In this document: one piece after another, positions 62,600-64,000 of the stretch
How positions within the stretch are numbered: the stretch's first letter is position 1
Layout: the number at the start of each line of letters is the position of its first letter
Assembly: GCA_005406025.1 (NCBI GenBank)
Contig: BGZK01000103.1
Span: 434,001 to 498,000, forward strand
Source: Eumeta japonica
Lineage: Eukaryota; Arthropoda; Insecta; Lepidoptera; Psychidae
Direction of reading: 5' to 3'
Length of the DNA: 64,000 nt
Translations under genes and position numbers: made by a program
The notes under the pieces: model-generated
Told to the model about the DNA's origin: nothing
Databases searched by the model: none
Seen by the model: the letters and a program-made list of their open reading frames with translations, nothing else

Positions 62600-64000
62600 A
62601 GTTCGATTGATTGTTAATAATTTGTAATTTTTAATAATGCAACAATAGTTGAATTAATAATAATGCTTATTACTGTTACTAAATTCTATTACTGTTTTGT
62701 AGTCACTTGCTCTCATGCAGAGGGTGCGTGACGAAATTATTCGATCCTGGTGATCCTGATCAGAATAATGATATAAACTTATCAAACTATTATGTTGACA
62801 TTGCTTCTTGATACATATGAAAAGTTTCAAATTAATCAGACTTCTGGAAATTGGTGAAAATTATGCTCAAAGATTCCGTTACATACCTACATAGATACAA
62901 CCCAAGCTTATAAAAGCGTGTTAAAAAAAAAGCGTGTTAATGAGAGACTTTCGTTGATTTTTTTTGCGTGCTTAAGTCATTCATACAATTACTATGAAAC
63001 TGATGATATGTTTTACTCACAAATGGGAAGATTTCTGAAAAAGAAACTATAGTATTCGTATCTGATGTTGTGTGCGTATTTTTACTACTAAACTGTACTT
63101 CTAAGACAATGCTAAGAATTACTTCAATAATAAGAAACTGCTTGAGTAAAATATATATTAACATTTCGCTTTGGTTTCAACTATATGTTTGTGTTGTCAT
63201 AGATTTTAAAAATTCTCCAAGTAAAAATTAAAAAAATATTTTGATATTACAATTTGCCCTGGTTTCGTCCAAATTGGAACTGTGAACGGTAACGGAAACG
63301 AAATTGCAAACGGGACGAAACGCAAAATCGAAAGCCGACACTGGGGAGCGTTCGAGGAGTTAGAGGACGCGGCCAAGAACGTGATGGACCGTGGGACCAA
63401 AATTAGAATTGAGATCATGATTGGAATCAGAATAAGAAGAGATCAGAATCGAGGGCGGGATCGGAATTGAAAGCGATATCAGGACTGGACTCCAAAAACA
63501 AGTACTCTGTTGTTTTTGAAGTCGGTTTCAGCTAAAGATAAATCACATACAGTTGTGTCTCTTCTAAGAAGAGGTTCAATTTTTGAATTAATATTTAACG
63601 TTTCATATTTATTCATTATATGTTCTTTTGCTTTGTTTTATCTTGAAATGACTTCAAAAAACCACTGATTAGTTGTTTTGAAATCCGTTTAAAAAATGAC
63701 ATATAAGTTTTTGAGGGCGGTTTTTTTTGTAGAATTATATTTTACCATATGTTTTTTTCTAATTAAGCATTACTTTACGTTATTAGAATAATAACTTTAT
63801 TAATAGAAGAATGTGATTTTGAGATGTTTTCAAAAATTTAAAAATATTTTGGACAGAAAAATAAATCAGTGTATCCACAGGAGGCATTTTTAATTACTTT
63901 ACATTACGTATTTGTGACAGGAAACTACTTTCGGTCATTGCAGCGATTATTATATTTTAGCCCGTTATTATTACATTATATTTTAGTCCGTTATTATTAC
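62600..64000. other. AT-rich DNA with reversed hexamer block
   Basis: No gene is recognised. 63270-63480 is the purine-rich (reverse) form of the hexamer repeat, with AATCAGAATAAGAAGAGATC-type units. The last 50 bases contain a duplicated ATTTTAGYCCGTTATTATTAC. Confidence 0.5.

Noticed and set aside
63206..63470. Open frames with repeated Ile/Arg patterns
   Set aside because: Same cause: the reversed hexamer-repeat block.

Overview
The window is AT-rich eukaryotic DNA, most likely from an insect and probably a moth or butterfly. Coding regions have metazoan gene families with insect-like spacing, splice sites are of GT-AG type, and several dispersed repeats match ones I know from Lepidoptera (the 'ggaaccctaaaaa' type of RTE-like end, the 'gaagccgcg' type of end, an RTE-like LINE). 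The species cannot be named from the sequence alone. There are no operons, CRISPR arrays or other prokaryotic features.

Three host genes stand out. An SLC16-type monocarboxylate transporter ORF lies at 5439-7319 (+) and an SR-protein kinase (SRPK) ORF at 15690-17501 (+). Both are uninterrupted by introns over the whole recognisable domain. A DIPK1/FAM69-type divergent secretory-pathway kinase is split over exons at 25171-25362 and 26297 onward (+), but its C-terminal part is broken by at least two frame changes and runs into a 130-bp satellite array (27230-28850). The transporter also has a one-base frame break at its N-terminus. A short minus-strand coding remnant at 4330-4628 has good coding character but I do not recognise it.

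The rest is mostly transposon debris. From left to right: a TA-flanked MITE (3882-4252); an RTE-like LINE relic with the middle of its RT deleted (9495-11302); a Harbinger-like MITE inserted in a Tc1/IS630-like transposase relic (30600-31640); foldback elements (34167-34563 and 36308-36697); and a mariner copy (37521-41768) split by a 3.06-kb long-TIR DNA transposon (38455-41514). The only gene of that transposon is a decayed XPG/FEN-like (PIN-type) nuclease. Further right are a second mariner relic (42590-43600), a Ty3/gypsy-type integrase fragment (44170-44620, minus) and a foldback element with a 44-bp tandem core (62190-62590).

The best candidate for something poorly described is the long-TIR, nuclease-only transposon at 38455-41514. 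Its long imperfect inverted repeats, its single nuclease-like gene and the clean interruption of the mariner can all be read directly. The gaps between genes otherwise hold microsatellites, short palindromes, a few CpG-rich islets that may be promoters or first exons, and long AT-rich stretches in which I see nothing.
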